64,000 bases of DNA from contig JAXQJY010000032.1 in NCBI GenBank assembly GCA_037042185.1, positions 682,001-746,000 of the forward strand, read 5' to 3'. Shown piece by piece: positions 54,444 through 64,000 of the stretch. Below the pieces are notes generated by a model. That model did not search any database and was not told where the DNA came from. It saw only the letters and a list, made by a program, of their open reading frames with translations. The translations under genes and the position numbers were made by a program. The stretch comes from Sordariomycetes sp. S80-01Y (Eukaryota; Ascomycota; Sordariomycetes). Within the stretch, counting starts at the first letter, position 1; each line of letters begins with the position of its first letter.

Positions 54444-56768
54444 TCAACCAAATATCGACTCTTGCTTCTTGAAGCCAGCTCTCTTGCCCCATCTATCGAA
54501 GCCATCTAGTATCTCCTTGGTTATCGTCTTTGGTGTGTTGCTTATGGAAGCCAGTAGGTCTTCCCTCCTGATTTCCGCAGCGGCCGCAATAGCATCGTCA
54601 TCTCCCTCAGCGTCATCAACCCTCGCCTGGACCACTTGCTCCGTCTCATTCACGATGCTTTCGATCTCGGATCCCGAGTGACCCTCTGTCTTGGCCGCCA
54701 GCTCCGCAAAGTCAACGTCAGCGGCCAGACGCTGTCCGCGCAGATGCACCCTGAACACAGCCTCCCTAGCTTTCAGGTCCGGCGGTCCGACGTAAACCAC
54801 CTTGGAGAACCGGCCTGGCCTCATAAGCGCACTGTCGATCACGTCCGGCTTGTTCGTGGCCGCAATGATCAGCACCCCGCTCAATGCCTCAAAGCCGTCC
54901 ATCTCTGTCAACAGACTTGTCAGAGTGTTGACACCCCCGCTTCCCGAGCTCTGCGCTCCAGGACCTCCTCCTCTTGCCTTGGCGATGCTCTCAATCTCAT
55001 CGAAGAAGATGATGGCGGGGCTGGCGGCGCGTGCGCGCGCAAACACTTCGCGTACTTGACGCTCGGACTCGCCGACGTACATGTTGAGCAGCTCGCCGGC
55101 CTTGATGGAGAAAAAGTTGAAGCCGGACTCTGTGGCCATGGCGCGGGCCGAGAGTGTCTTGGAGCACCCGGGAGGACCGTACAGGAGAAGACCTTTGTCG
55201 GGCTTGCGTACGATGGTATGTCTGTTTTCCTACAACCTCGTTAGAACGAAACTATTGGCGGCTGGCAAGTTGAGACGAACCTTCGTTTGCTTGATCATCC
55301 GGGAGAGGATCTTCTTGACGTCTTCTTGGCCGCCAATATCTCCCCACTTGACGGTCTGTGGTTGCAGATGAATATCTTGCATGAGAGATGCCGGAACTTC
55401 GTGCTTTGCCTCGACAAAGTCTTGCTTGGTGAGGAACTTGTAGTCTTCCGGAATGTCGCCCGGGGGGAACTCTGAAATCCCCTTTGCATACCTGATGTAG
55501 ATGGCCGAGTTCACCAAATCCTTCAGATCGCGGCAGCTGTAAGCATATGTCTCCTCCGCCAACTTGCTCAAGATAGACTCCTTCTCATCCTCGCGGATAT
55601 GCTTCTCAGCATGGTATCTCAATATTTCCAATCGTTCAGGTGTTTTCGGAATGGGCAACACAACAGTTCGGTAGAAACGTCCGTCCTCTTTTAGCCTTGC
55701 CGGCACGTCCTTCAGGCGATCTGTGCAGGTGGCCACCACCAGAGTCTGCGCCAACGGCTTGGCTCCAGCTGATGCCGCGGATAGAGCATCCAGCTCCTCC
55801 TTCAAAGCCGTAATAACAGGCCTGCGATCCGATCCATCCGAAGACACAATGGTCTGGATGTCGTCGATGAAGATCATCGAGGGCTGCTGCGACCGCGCTT
55901 GCGTGAATTTCTCCCTCACAGCGGAAGACTTGTCCGATTCTTCTATCCGGAAGACGCGACCCCAGTTGGTCTTCGCCAACGCCTCAAGTAGGAATGTCTT
56001 GCCGGTGCCCTTGCCTCCTTCGATCATGAGGGCACACGATGGATCGTCGATTTTAAGGATAGGTGTGTCCTTGAACTGATGGAGAAACACATTGATCTGA
56101 CGTACTTGTTCTTTCAGACCTGGGATGTCCTTCAGTATCAGTTCCCCCTGGGGCTTGGAGCCATTAGCAAGGTTCTCCGCTTCGCCTGCTTGCAATATCC
56201 GGACAGTAGTCTTCTTGAGGTTTATGTTGGCAACAGCATCCATCCTTCCGTCAATGGACACGACCTTGAAGCTTCGAGAGTGATGAACGACCCTGACGCT
56301 CTCTAAGACCATGCCGGGAAACGCTTGCTCAGCCCGCCCCAAGAAGACAAGTGCACCAGCCTCCCAGGACAAAGGCATGCTCATGCCCCTCTCATCCTTA
56401 GGGTCCTTGGTGATGTCTTCGAGGAGGACTTCCTCCGCCTCGCGAACGGGCTCGTCCAACGCTTCGATGGTGACTTGGTCACCGATTTTGAGTCCCGCAG
56501 CCTCCTGGAAGGCCTTGGACATCTGCACAACGTTGGGGCTGATGTTCTGGCCCGAGAGAACGTGCAGGGAAGCCTCCCGCTTGATCGTCTGCCCATCCTC
56601 CCCGGTCCTTGCGATGGTGCACGCCTTGCCCCCATCTAGGGCCCCGGTGAGGGCGATCAGGGAGTCCTTCGAGACATAGACCCTGGCCGCCCACTGCAGG
56701 GTTGCTTTTTCGAGAGTCGGGCTCCCCAGCGGTCGGATTTTGGCCAAAATCGCTTTTTGGGGCGGCAT
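54444..56768 (-). CDS. CDC48-family type II AAA ATPase, AFG2/SPATA5-like
   Basis: Exons 56768-55281 and 55229-54444 over a 51-bp intron encode 757 residues (yeast Afg2 is 780). I start at the Met of MPPQKAIL because the CDC48-type N-domain (RVYVSKDSLIALTG) begins soon after; an in-frame Met 35 codons upstream (56873) is possible. Domain D1 has Walker A EGGKGTGKT and an unusual Walker B MIFIDDIQTI with Asp-Asp in place of Asp-Glu, so it may bind but not hydrolyse ATP well. Domain D2 has GPPGCSKT, as in Afg2, FFDEIES, ATNKPD and RPGRF. Afg2/Drg1 releases shuttling factors from pre-60S ribosomes. The weak D1 means this could be a divergent second paralogue rather than the orthologue. Confidence 0.83.
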
Positions 56769-57471
56769 GATGGTGGGTGGTTGAATTGAGGTGGGCGAAG
56801 CGATGTTGAAAAATTCATGTGGCGGATATTTCGTCCACCTTGTTGTAGGAGGGTGCACCCGAACCACTGGCACCTTAGTTGAAGTCGCTTTAGCACCGGA
56901 TAGGGAGGCCTAGAATGACTCGACTAAAAAGTCTACACCGTCTACGTTTAAACGTCTTAGGCATGTTACACCTAGATTCACTTGTGATGATTGCTTGTTT
57001 ATTGATGGTATATCTCCTGTTCACTGCCGTGTTCAGAATTTTGACCAAGGAGGTTTAGCCGTTGTTGGCTTTCTGTTAATACGCCCTCTTTGTTCTTCTG
57101 TGAGGTGTGGGAGAATAACTTGAACATGAGTATGATCACGTCCTGATGCAACGAGCTTCGAAAATGGTGTCAGCCTGGAAGACAGGCCTTGTTCATTTCT
57201 CATATAGTTCTGTTCGAATCCAAGCAAGACCAGCCCGCGCCCACCACGTCTCGAAATGGACGAGGCCGACAACGCCAATGTACGCCTCCGTGAGCACTCT
57301 CGAATATCAACTTTATAACAGCCGGACGCATCAATTGCCGTATCCGTGACGCCTTGCAGAACAAGCAAATGTTCCTTACTTCTGTCATCCTCACAGCGAA
57401 ACTCTCTCACAACATGACCTCCTTGCAACAGCCGTTCTCGGGAGCCTTCCTTTGCCCCGATACGTGTCCCC
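56769..57471. other. Intergenic region between the AAA ATPase and PSY2
   Basis: About 700 bp. A minus-strand ORF (57033-57482) overlaps the PSY2 stop and has no recognisable content. Nothing else is seen. Confidence 0.5.
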
Positions 57472-60314
57472 TCACGACTCATCTTCCGACCCGCCGCTGC
57501 TCTTCAACGAGGTAGAAAGACTGATGGCAATCTTTTTAGGTCCCTGATTCGCATTTCCCGATCCCGGCGTGAAACTCTTTCGCCTTCTATTAGCAAGACC
57601 TTGATTCGCCGGGGACGAAGGAGCCGAAGTGCTGTTTCGGCGTTTGTTTTGCGACAACTTATCTAATTCGTCCTCGTCGTCTTCTTCCCTTCTGCGCTTC
57701 TCGGCGAGGCGTTCGGGGGGACTGACGAGCCCCTGTGACGATTCGGACCCCGCAGGCAGGTCCGTGTCTTCGGAACCCTTTGAGGGTTCAGCTGCTGGTA
57801 CCGGCGATGTTGCATTCGGGTCGACATTCTCGTCGTCTTCGTCGGAGGGGTAGTCGACTAACGGCGTTCCAGGGGTAACGGAGCCGTTCGTTGTGGCAGG
57901 GGTCTTCTCGGCTGTGTGCTGGGGCTGCTCGTCCTCATCCTCGGGATCGGAAGTGTTCCAGTATTCCTCCTCTGCTGGGTCCATTGACAGGTGTTCCATC
58001 ATCTTGGAGCCAGGTGGTGGCCTGCGACCCATCTCCTCACTGTCATCGATGAAGAAGTCCATGTTGGCTGTGTATCCTTGCGTTTGGTCGTAGCGCAGGA
58101 GGATATCTCTGAATGTCATCAGGTAGCTCAGGCTTAGCAGCTTGTCCCGGTGGTTCTCGACCAAGTACTTCACCAAATCCTTGATGTTCTCCTTCTTGAT
58201 GTACTCGAACACCTCAAGCGATGCCGAACTGAGCAGCGTATCACGCGAGATAGAAGCAATGCAGACGTCGAGCATGGGCGTCAGTACTCGCTTCTCGTTT
58301 AAATGTCGGATGAAGAACTCTTCTTGGCTGCCGATCAGGGCGCGGAAGAAGCGAACAGCGACTAGTAGTGGTTAGCGTGCATCCATAGGAGAAACACCAA
58401 CGACTTACCGAGCTTCAGGTACTTCTCATTCGAGTTAAGCAGCTGACCAACTCGCTCCACGATGTTATTATTCAGCACGAAGAACCTGCTGTATTGGTGA
58501 TGATTGCGGACGAAGAACATCAGTAGCTCCGACAGCGAAAAGACCAGATCCGATTGCTCGACACGGAAGTCAAGACTCGTGGAGCTTGCCAGGTCGGTGA
58601 TTGGCTTGAAAAGCTTCGGCGCAGATCGCTCGTAAAACCGTGTAAGGAAGAGCTCCTGCTGAGGATCTACCTGCGGCCTCGGCCGGCTCGCAAACTCCCC
58701 GTTGGCCCCCTGCATTCTATCCTGGCCATACTGCATAGGCATTCCTTCGGGGCTCAAGAGGACCTTGAATGACTCGGAGACTTGAGTTCTGATGCCCAGA
58801 TCCGTTTCGGCCAAGAGCAAATCGACAAGCGTATCCGTCAGCGGCGATTGGTTCTCGTTCATCTGGCGATATATCGTCTGGCGGATCATATGGGGGTCGT
58901 GTTCGATGATTGTGACCAGAATATCTGTAGCACCTCCCCGAGCTCCAATATCCTTGTGCCTCAGGCCAAAGTTAATGACTGGCAACAGGCCGTGTGCCGC
59001 GAAGTTTTGGAACAGTGCCTGGCGCGCCTGCGGTTGGATGCTCTTGGCGATAGAGCAGCATTGTTGGATGAAAAGAACCGCCTCTTTCTTCTTCTCCGCA
59101 TCCGTAAATGGCGACGAGAAGATCCCGAAGACGTCCTTCATGAAAGCCGCGTTGGACTGCAGGTGCTGAACAATGTCAACCTGGTTGAAGAAAATCAACG
59201 AGTTCATGACGGAAAACGTCGGGTCATCCAGTATCCTCGCCAGTACGACGTCCCTCAAGTACTGCAGCCGATAGGTTTGGTGGATCTTTCTTCTTGTCTC
59301 CTCGTCCTCTATGGGCACCACCTCCTTGTACCGCCCCTTATTACTCAACCAGTGACGGTGGTTCGTTTTGTGACTCGGAAAATCAGGGTCGTACTCGAGG
59401 GCTCCAACGACGCCCATGACGCATTCGTCCGACACCGAATGCTCGATAATGTGCGTGTCGTTCAAACAGATGATAATCTTTACAATGTTGCACAGTCGGT
59501 GCAGGTCCTGCAAGCTTTCGAGGTCCTCTGCCATCTCGACCAGCGGAATCAACTTGTTAATGTATTCGTTGGTCATCACGCTTCTAGCGAGGGCATCGCG
59601 GCCATTCGCCGACTGGCTCAGGTCGCGCATGTGGGCTTCGATCTCTTGGAGGTTGCCAAGCTCGGCTTCTGGTAGTGTAATCGCAGGCGGGGAATCGAGA
59701 AGAAGGTCGTCGCTTAGCGAGTCATCTGCCTCGGTCAGCGCCGAACTCGACATCACGTCTTGCCGCGTCTTCCAGGCAAGGTTCATGGCAAGGGCTCGCT
59801 GGGCTTTGCTAATAAATAGCCTGGGCGGGTCAGTGATTCATACCTTGGAGGAGCTTCTTAAGAACGCACCAGATGTACGTGCAGCCTTCCGCCTCTTGAA
59901 AGCTCAAGGCCATGTCGATGTTCGTTCCAGGCTCTGTCCACACGATGAGAGTGTCTGGCGTTGTTAGCATGCCCAAGAAGAAAGTTGGGGCGAATGCACG
60001 TACCTTTCTGCTTCTGGAACCCATCCTCCTTGTTGACCTTCGTTTCTAGTAATCGACGCCCAGGCTGGTCTTCCGATTCGACTAGGATGATGGCCTCCCT
60101 GCGCCCATCTTCATTCTAGGAGAAGTCAGTCACGCGACTTCAGGTCCAAACATGCCGGGTACAGCGTGTAGCTCGGAAACAGATGACAACATACCCTTTC
60201 CAATGAGAACGAGCAAAAGCCCGTGCCGCGGTCGAACCAGTCATCGTTGCGAAGCTCGTAGACTTTGGCGCGCTTCTTCTCCGACTGCTGATGAGGCACC
60301 GGCTGTGCCATCAT
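57472..60314 (-). CDS. PSY2: Protein phosphatase 4 regulatory subunit 3 (PSY2/SMK-1)
   Basis: Five exons (60314-60195, 60115-60004, 59954-59870, 59820-58409, 58361-57472) give 872 residues in frame. The N-terminal EVH1/PH-like domain (KVYELRNDDWFDRGTGFCSF, then WTEPGTNIDMALSFQEAEGC) is followed by the armadillo-like SMK-1 domain, with NKLIPLVEMAEDLESLQDLH, GALEYDPDFPSHK and LRDVVLARILDDPTFS. The C-terminus is acidic and disordered, with basic nuclear signals (EKRRREEDDEDE). Psy2 targets PP4 catalytic subunit Pph3 to substrates such as phosphorylated H2A and Rad53 in DNA-damage recovery. The third intron acceptor (59821) was chosen because it restores the IWLFIS block seen in homologues. The frame is open upstream of 60314 without an ATG. 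Confidence 0.93.
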
Positions 60315-63300
60315 CAAAGGCTCGGCGTCCCCCTCCACCGCGACGCTGTTGTAAGCTACCAGATCAGGCGCGATCTCGAGATGCTGCTGCAGTGATAGTT
60401 CGGACGCGGTCTCGTTCTGACTTAAGAGCGTAAGCGCCGCCAGGTTTCCGTCTAGGGGTGCGCCTGGTCAAGGGACGCAGGCGCGTGCGGTGTGGCGTGT
60501 TTGCAAAGCGTGACTACACGTGCAATAGCAGAAGATGTCGTGAATAGACCTGTGCTAGACGTCGAGATGTCGGCACGCTTCCAACGTCGGCTTTATCGCT
60601 TATCGTCGATGCGCCATGCAGTTGATGGCGGGTGATTCCGCGTGAAGGTCTACCAACAGCGCGACCGTACGTGATGTCAGTCAATCGAGAGCAAGCACTT
60701 CCTGCAGTCGAGAAACCTCGGGTCGGGATCGGGGGAATGGGCGGCGGGTCCAAAGCAACGGTACCGAAGGGACGAGGCGAAGTGGTGAGGCGGACCGTGG
60801 CGCGAAAAAATGAGGGACGTTCGGTCGCCGAGGGGCACGCGGCACCCAAGTCAAGCCACGATTACGAGGATGAACAAACGCGCTCGAACATGAGCCAGAC
60901 AATGAAGCGCAGGCGCTGCGACGTCGCTCCCAAGGGGTGAGATGCCAATGGCGGTAGTTTGGGGGGTCGGGTTGGGCGTCGATGCCGGTGTTGCCTGTGA
61001 TGCAATGCGACGAGGCAGGCTGGACTCCAGGCTCGAATCAAGTCGGACACGTGACCTCAGGATCCATGACCGCGGCTCTGTGGCGCACGGGCCACTGCCT
61101 GACCCGCCTCCATCCACTAGGCTGGGCTAACCGCCGTCAAAGCTCGCTAACGCCGGCGGCTCATTGAAACCACGTTTCACACTTGTATCTGGCCACGATG
61201 AATGAGCTGTTCCAACACTGGGCCTACACAGAGCTGCCCGCATTCCTCATCACTGGGGCCCCGCACTCTACCTTTTTGGTTCTTTTCATTCCACAAATCC
61301 CCTACATGACTTCTGTTCTATTCCGCATTGTTAGCGTGAGGCCCATCGAGTCGGGCTACGTCCCTCGTGTGAGCCGCACGGTCCACAGCTATGCCCCAAC
61401 TTGCGCCCGGAGCTCGTCAACAACCTTTGAGCGTGACTTATGTGATAACAAGTTCCCATTCAGTTGAGACGCCAAACTCGGTTCCGTTGGTGTAGTCAGA
61501 TTCAATATCAGCATGTGAATTTATGGATGACAGGATAGTCCTCTGGTAAACACCTAGCTAACGCATCAAGATCGCTACTAAATGTGGACCTATGTGTCGA
61601 AACTCGCAACACCTTTTTCTCAGGGATTTCTTCTTACGATGCCATTTTACTTATTTCTTCCACTGCAGCATACTCGCGCACAATAACTATTACAGAGCTA
61701 ATATGTCCTTCCTTTCTGGTCACGTCAGCATGCCCGAGGTGACCCAGAAGCAACCAGGCTTTGGCCTTGGCTCCTTTGAAAGCTCCCACAGTGTTCGAGA
61801 GCGACATCTCAGCCCAGGATTGATTTCCATCGAGCAGCAACTTGGGAGCTGGAATGCCCGAGCTGAGCTGGAGTTCGATGTCAGTGGGGCCGTGACATCT
61901 GGGATGCAGCGGCCCCACTGGACGATCATCGTCCCATGCGTGAGTCTGATAAAATGATATTGGTTCCCCGTATGACAAGACTTTGGGGAGCAGCTCGTGC
62001 AAAATACCGAAACTTGCAGGTTCGTTTCAACAAGGCAAGCGCTGACCGAGTCTCCCTGCATACCTAATTTTCGACTCAAACACCAGGTGGTGAGAACATC
62101 AAAGAAGAGACCGACAGCACGCCTGGGCCGCTTTATCTCTGATGAGCGTACAAAAAGTATTGTTGAGGACGCCTCGCCGGATCAAGCAAAAGAAACAATG
62201 GCAGGTTTGGAAGATAAGAGTCGCATTTATCCCCACCTCGATCGAATAAATCAACGGGAATCTCGGAACCGCGTAGGTAGCGCGGTCCACTGCACCCGAC
62301 CACCCCTGTGCCCTGACCGGCGAATTTGCAGCCATTGAAGACCTGCAGCCGCGCATAAGAAGCCATGCATACGTCGTGACACACGAATGCGCAAGCGCAA
62401 TATCGTGTCACGGCCACTTATCCGTCATGCTGATAGTTCTGCGGGCAAGCATTGGACCGTTCCCGAGAGGCGCGCTGATCAAAGTACCAAAGCACCAAAA
62501 CTGGCGGTGTTAGCAAGGTTGCTGGCGCCGGGTAATAGACGCCGCGTCAGCCCTGTGGAAAGTACTTTGCAGGGAGGGAGGTGGGCGCGATACGAGGTCG
62601 GGAGGCGGGTAGTTGCCCCCCTTAATGCCTGACGAGAGGACTGTGCCCCTTCTGGAGAGCACTACAAGAAGCATGCAGTGGAAGAGTCAAGAACATAAGA
62701 CCATGACAAAAGGAAATACGGACGCCAAGAGGGTCGTCCGCGTCGAAGCAATATAGAAGGAAAGAACGGCCCCTGTACTGGTTCCAAAAAGTTCCAGATT
62801 CCTGCAGCATCCAAGCGGATTTCATCCTGGCAATTCTTCCATCCCGTGCGAGCCAAGCCACCGGTGCACGTTGGCAAGAGCCAAGCACCAGCAGGGAAGG
62901 TGCGGCCCCCGCAGGAGACCCGCGAACCCGTACCCGTCGCTGGCTTTATCAGGGACGTTTGCCTGCTCAATTCACCCGGATCCTTCTTCTTCTTCATCTT
63001 CCTCCTCCTCGTCACGCTCGCCTTCAATCCTTGACTGGGCTTGGCAGTCATGCTTAGACTTCTCAATTGACTTCGACGATCTTCCCCCCCACCCGATTGC
63101 CTTCCAGGAACCGAAGCCACGCTGAGCTATTGCTACTAGCTGCAGCCACAGCCGCCCTGTTCCTGACGATCCGCGCCGACATAGACCCTGAATCGAGAAG
63201 CATTCCAGAAGCCACTGCGCGCTGCAACAGATCCCATTCCAGCGAAAACTGGTCTGGACGATTTGGAAGGACGATATTGATTCGCAATACACCGCCATCT

Positions 63301-63327
63301 TGCCAGTCCGGCTGAAGTCCCGCCAAC
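60315..63327. other. Large intergenic region with no convincing gene
   Basis: 3 kb. ORFs of 90-122 codons (for example 61183-61467 plus and 61634-62079 minus) overlap on opposite strands and have no recognisable features. No tRNA, transposon or long repeat was found. The right end includes a CTT/TCC microsatellite and the leader of the next gene. Confidence 0.5.
62981..63013. repeat. CTT/TCC microsatellite
   Basis: An imperfect CTT run followed by TCC repeats, about 315 bp upstream of the ATG at 63328, on the pyrimidine-rich sense strand of a probable 5' leader. Confidence 0.75.
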
Positions 63328-64000
63328 ATGTCCATCTTTTCTTCTATCCGCAAGTCCCGTCAGCATGTCAAAGAACACCACGCCAAACTCGCTGAACAGA
63401 AGAAACAAGAGGACGCAACAACGCCCTACCGTCACGTTCCCACCCACGCCGCCTCAGATGCTTTCGCAAGTGCGCCGCCTGCTTGGAGGGAAACGGCAGA
63501 TCGACCCAGAATTGCCGAGGAAAATAGGAGGAGAACTGCCATGACGGCGAATCAAATGAACATGCCCGCGCCTAGTTTTCCAAGGGTGGGAAGCAGTTTG
63601 TCGTATGTGAGCTATCCGGGGCAGGCAGGCAGCCCTGGGCCGAGCAGGCATTCCGTGAAGATGCCGCGGGCTTACAGTTATGCTGGCATTTCGCCCTACC
63701 ATGATGCGGGTCGGGATGTGATTTACTCCATCCCTGACGTTGCGCACTCAGAGCCGGAAGGCTTTGATTTCAATAAACAGGGCGCAGATTCGCCTGTTGC
63801 GAGTAACAATGGATCGACCAGCTCGCAGGAGGACTTGGAGATGAGGGCTTCGAGGGCGCCCGCGGTGCAACAAAGCACTTCGGTCGGGACTGCCCACCGC
63901 CTCCATCCCAGCAACCGGTCAAGGAGGACGTCGGATGCTTCTCTGGACCGACGAGCTCGAACGAACTCTGCAAACCACAAGACAGGGCCGTCTACCTCGT
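63328..64000 (+). CDS. Serine-rich disordered protein, 5' part only (runs off the window)
   Basis: An open frame from the ATG at 63328 continues without a stop to the last base, giving at least 224 residues. The N-terminus MSIFSSIRKSRQHVKEHHA followed by KLAEQKKQEDATTPYRHVP has a conserved feel. The charged helix, the THAASDAFASAPPAWRE block and the RRRTAMTANQM segment recall a Ser-rich protein I associate with Sordariomycetes. The rest is hydrophilic and rich in Ser, Pro, Arg and Asn (GSTSSQEDLEMRASRAPA), so intrinsically disordered and probably phosphorylated. There is no signal peptide or membrane span in the visible part. Function unknown. The 3' end lies outside the window. Confidence 0.75.
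   Translation, partial: MSIFSSIRKSRQHVKEHHAKLAEQKKQEDATTPYRHVPTHAASDAFASAPPAWRETADRPRIAEENRRRTAMTANQMNMPAPSFPRVGSSLSYVSYPGQAGSPGPSRHSVKMPRAYSYAGISPYHDAGRDVIYSIPDVAHSEPEGFDFNKQGADSPVASNNGSTSSQEDLEMRASRAPAVQQSTSVGTAHRLHPSNRSRRTSDASLDRRARTNSANHKTGPSTS

Noticed and set aside
58782-59675. A 297-codon plus-strand ORF within PSY2
   Set aside because: Antisense to conserved PSY2 coding sequence and without any recognisable domain.
61183-62079. Overlapping ORFs of 94-122 codons on both strands
   Set aside because: None has a recognisable domain, and they overlap each other on opposite strands.

Overview
The window is nuclear DNA of a filamentous ascomycete (Pezizomycotina), most probably a Sordariomycete. 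The evidence is the many short spliceosomal introns (about 45-170 bp, usually with CTAAC or CTGAC branch points), a Zn2Cys6 regulator, an AA9 polysaccharide monooxygenase with a chitin-binding module, and typical fungal housekeeping genes (BUD23, KRS1, KRR1, HSP10, a SEC4-type Rab, PSY2). Exon borders were chosen by eye from splice signals and checked by adding up the reading frame; no alignment or RNA evidence was available. I recognised no virus-like element, LTR element, CRISPR array or convincing tRNA.

Layout. 0.2-2.0 kb: a flavin monooxygenase-like gene. 2.3-8.4 kb: a decayed tandem duplication whose two large copies each carry an intact secreted protein gene with 26 cysteines, followed by a third, gene-less flank copy. 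8.7-10.9 kb: a putative mitochondrial protein, a palindromic 16-bp minisatellite and a small TATA-driven gene. 11.2-28.2 kb: a dense housekeeping block with SVP26, BUD23, lysyl-tRNA synthetase, an AIM41/YqeY-like protein, an atypical SDR, a RidA-like protein, a YeeE/YedE-type sulfur transporter, a medium-chain oxidoreductase, KRR1, mitochondrial ribosomal protein uL11m and a HAL4/SAT4-type kinase. 28.9-33.8 kb: one 1,528-residue NO VEIN/sacsin-type GHKL ATPase ending in DUF3883.

34.6-36.6 kb: a double-GNAT protein and HSP10. 37.9-48.6 kb: a sparser, accessory-looking region with an AA9-CBM18 enzyme, a single-pass membrane protein with a PAN-like ectodomain, a DUF3292 relic, an AAA ATPase and a Zn2Cys6 regulator. 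48.6-51.4 kb has no convincing gene. 51.4-60.3 kb: a SEC4/Rab8 GTPase, a conserved protein of unknown function, an AFG2/SPATA5-like AAA ATPase and the PP4 regulatory subunit PSY2. After another 3-kb gap a serine-rich protein gene starts at 63,328 and runs off the right end.

Many neighbours are divergent pairs sharing 0.3-1 kb of upstream DNA (SVP26/BUD23, KRS1/AIM41, KRR1/uL11m, SDR/RidA, YeeE/MDR). KRR1 and uL11m are both ribosome biogenesis functions sharing a 330-bp spacer. The strongest candidates for new biology are the duplicated 26-cysteine secreted family, the GHKL-DUF3883 protein, the AA9-CBM18 enzyme with an apparent Tyr-to-Phe axial change, and two introns that make best sense as GC-AG introns.
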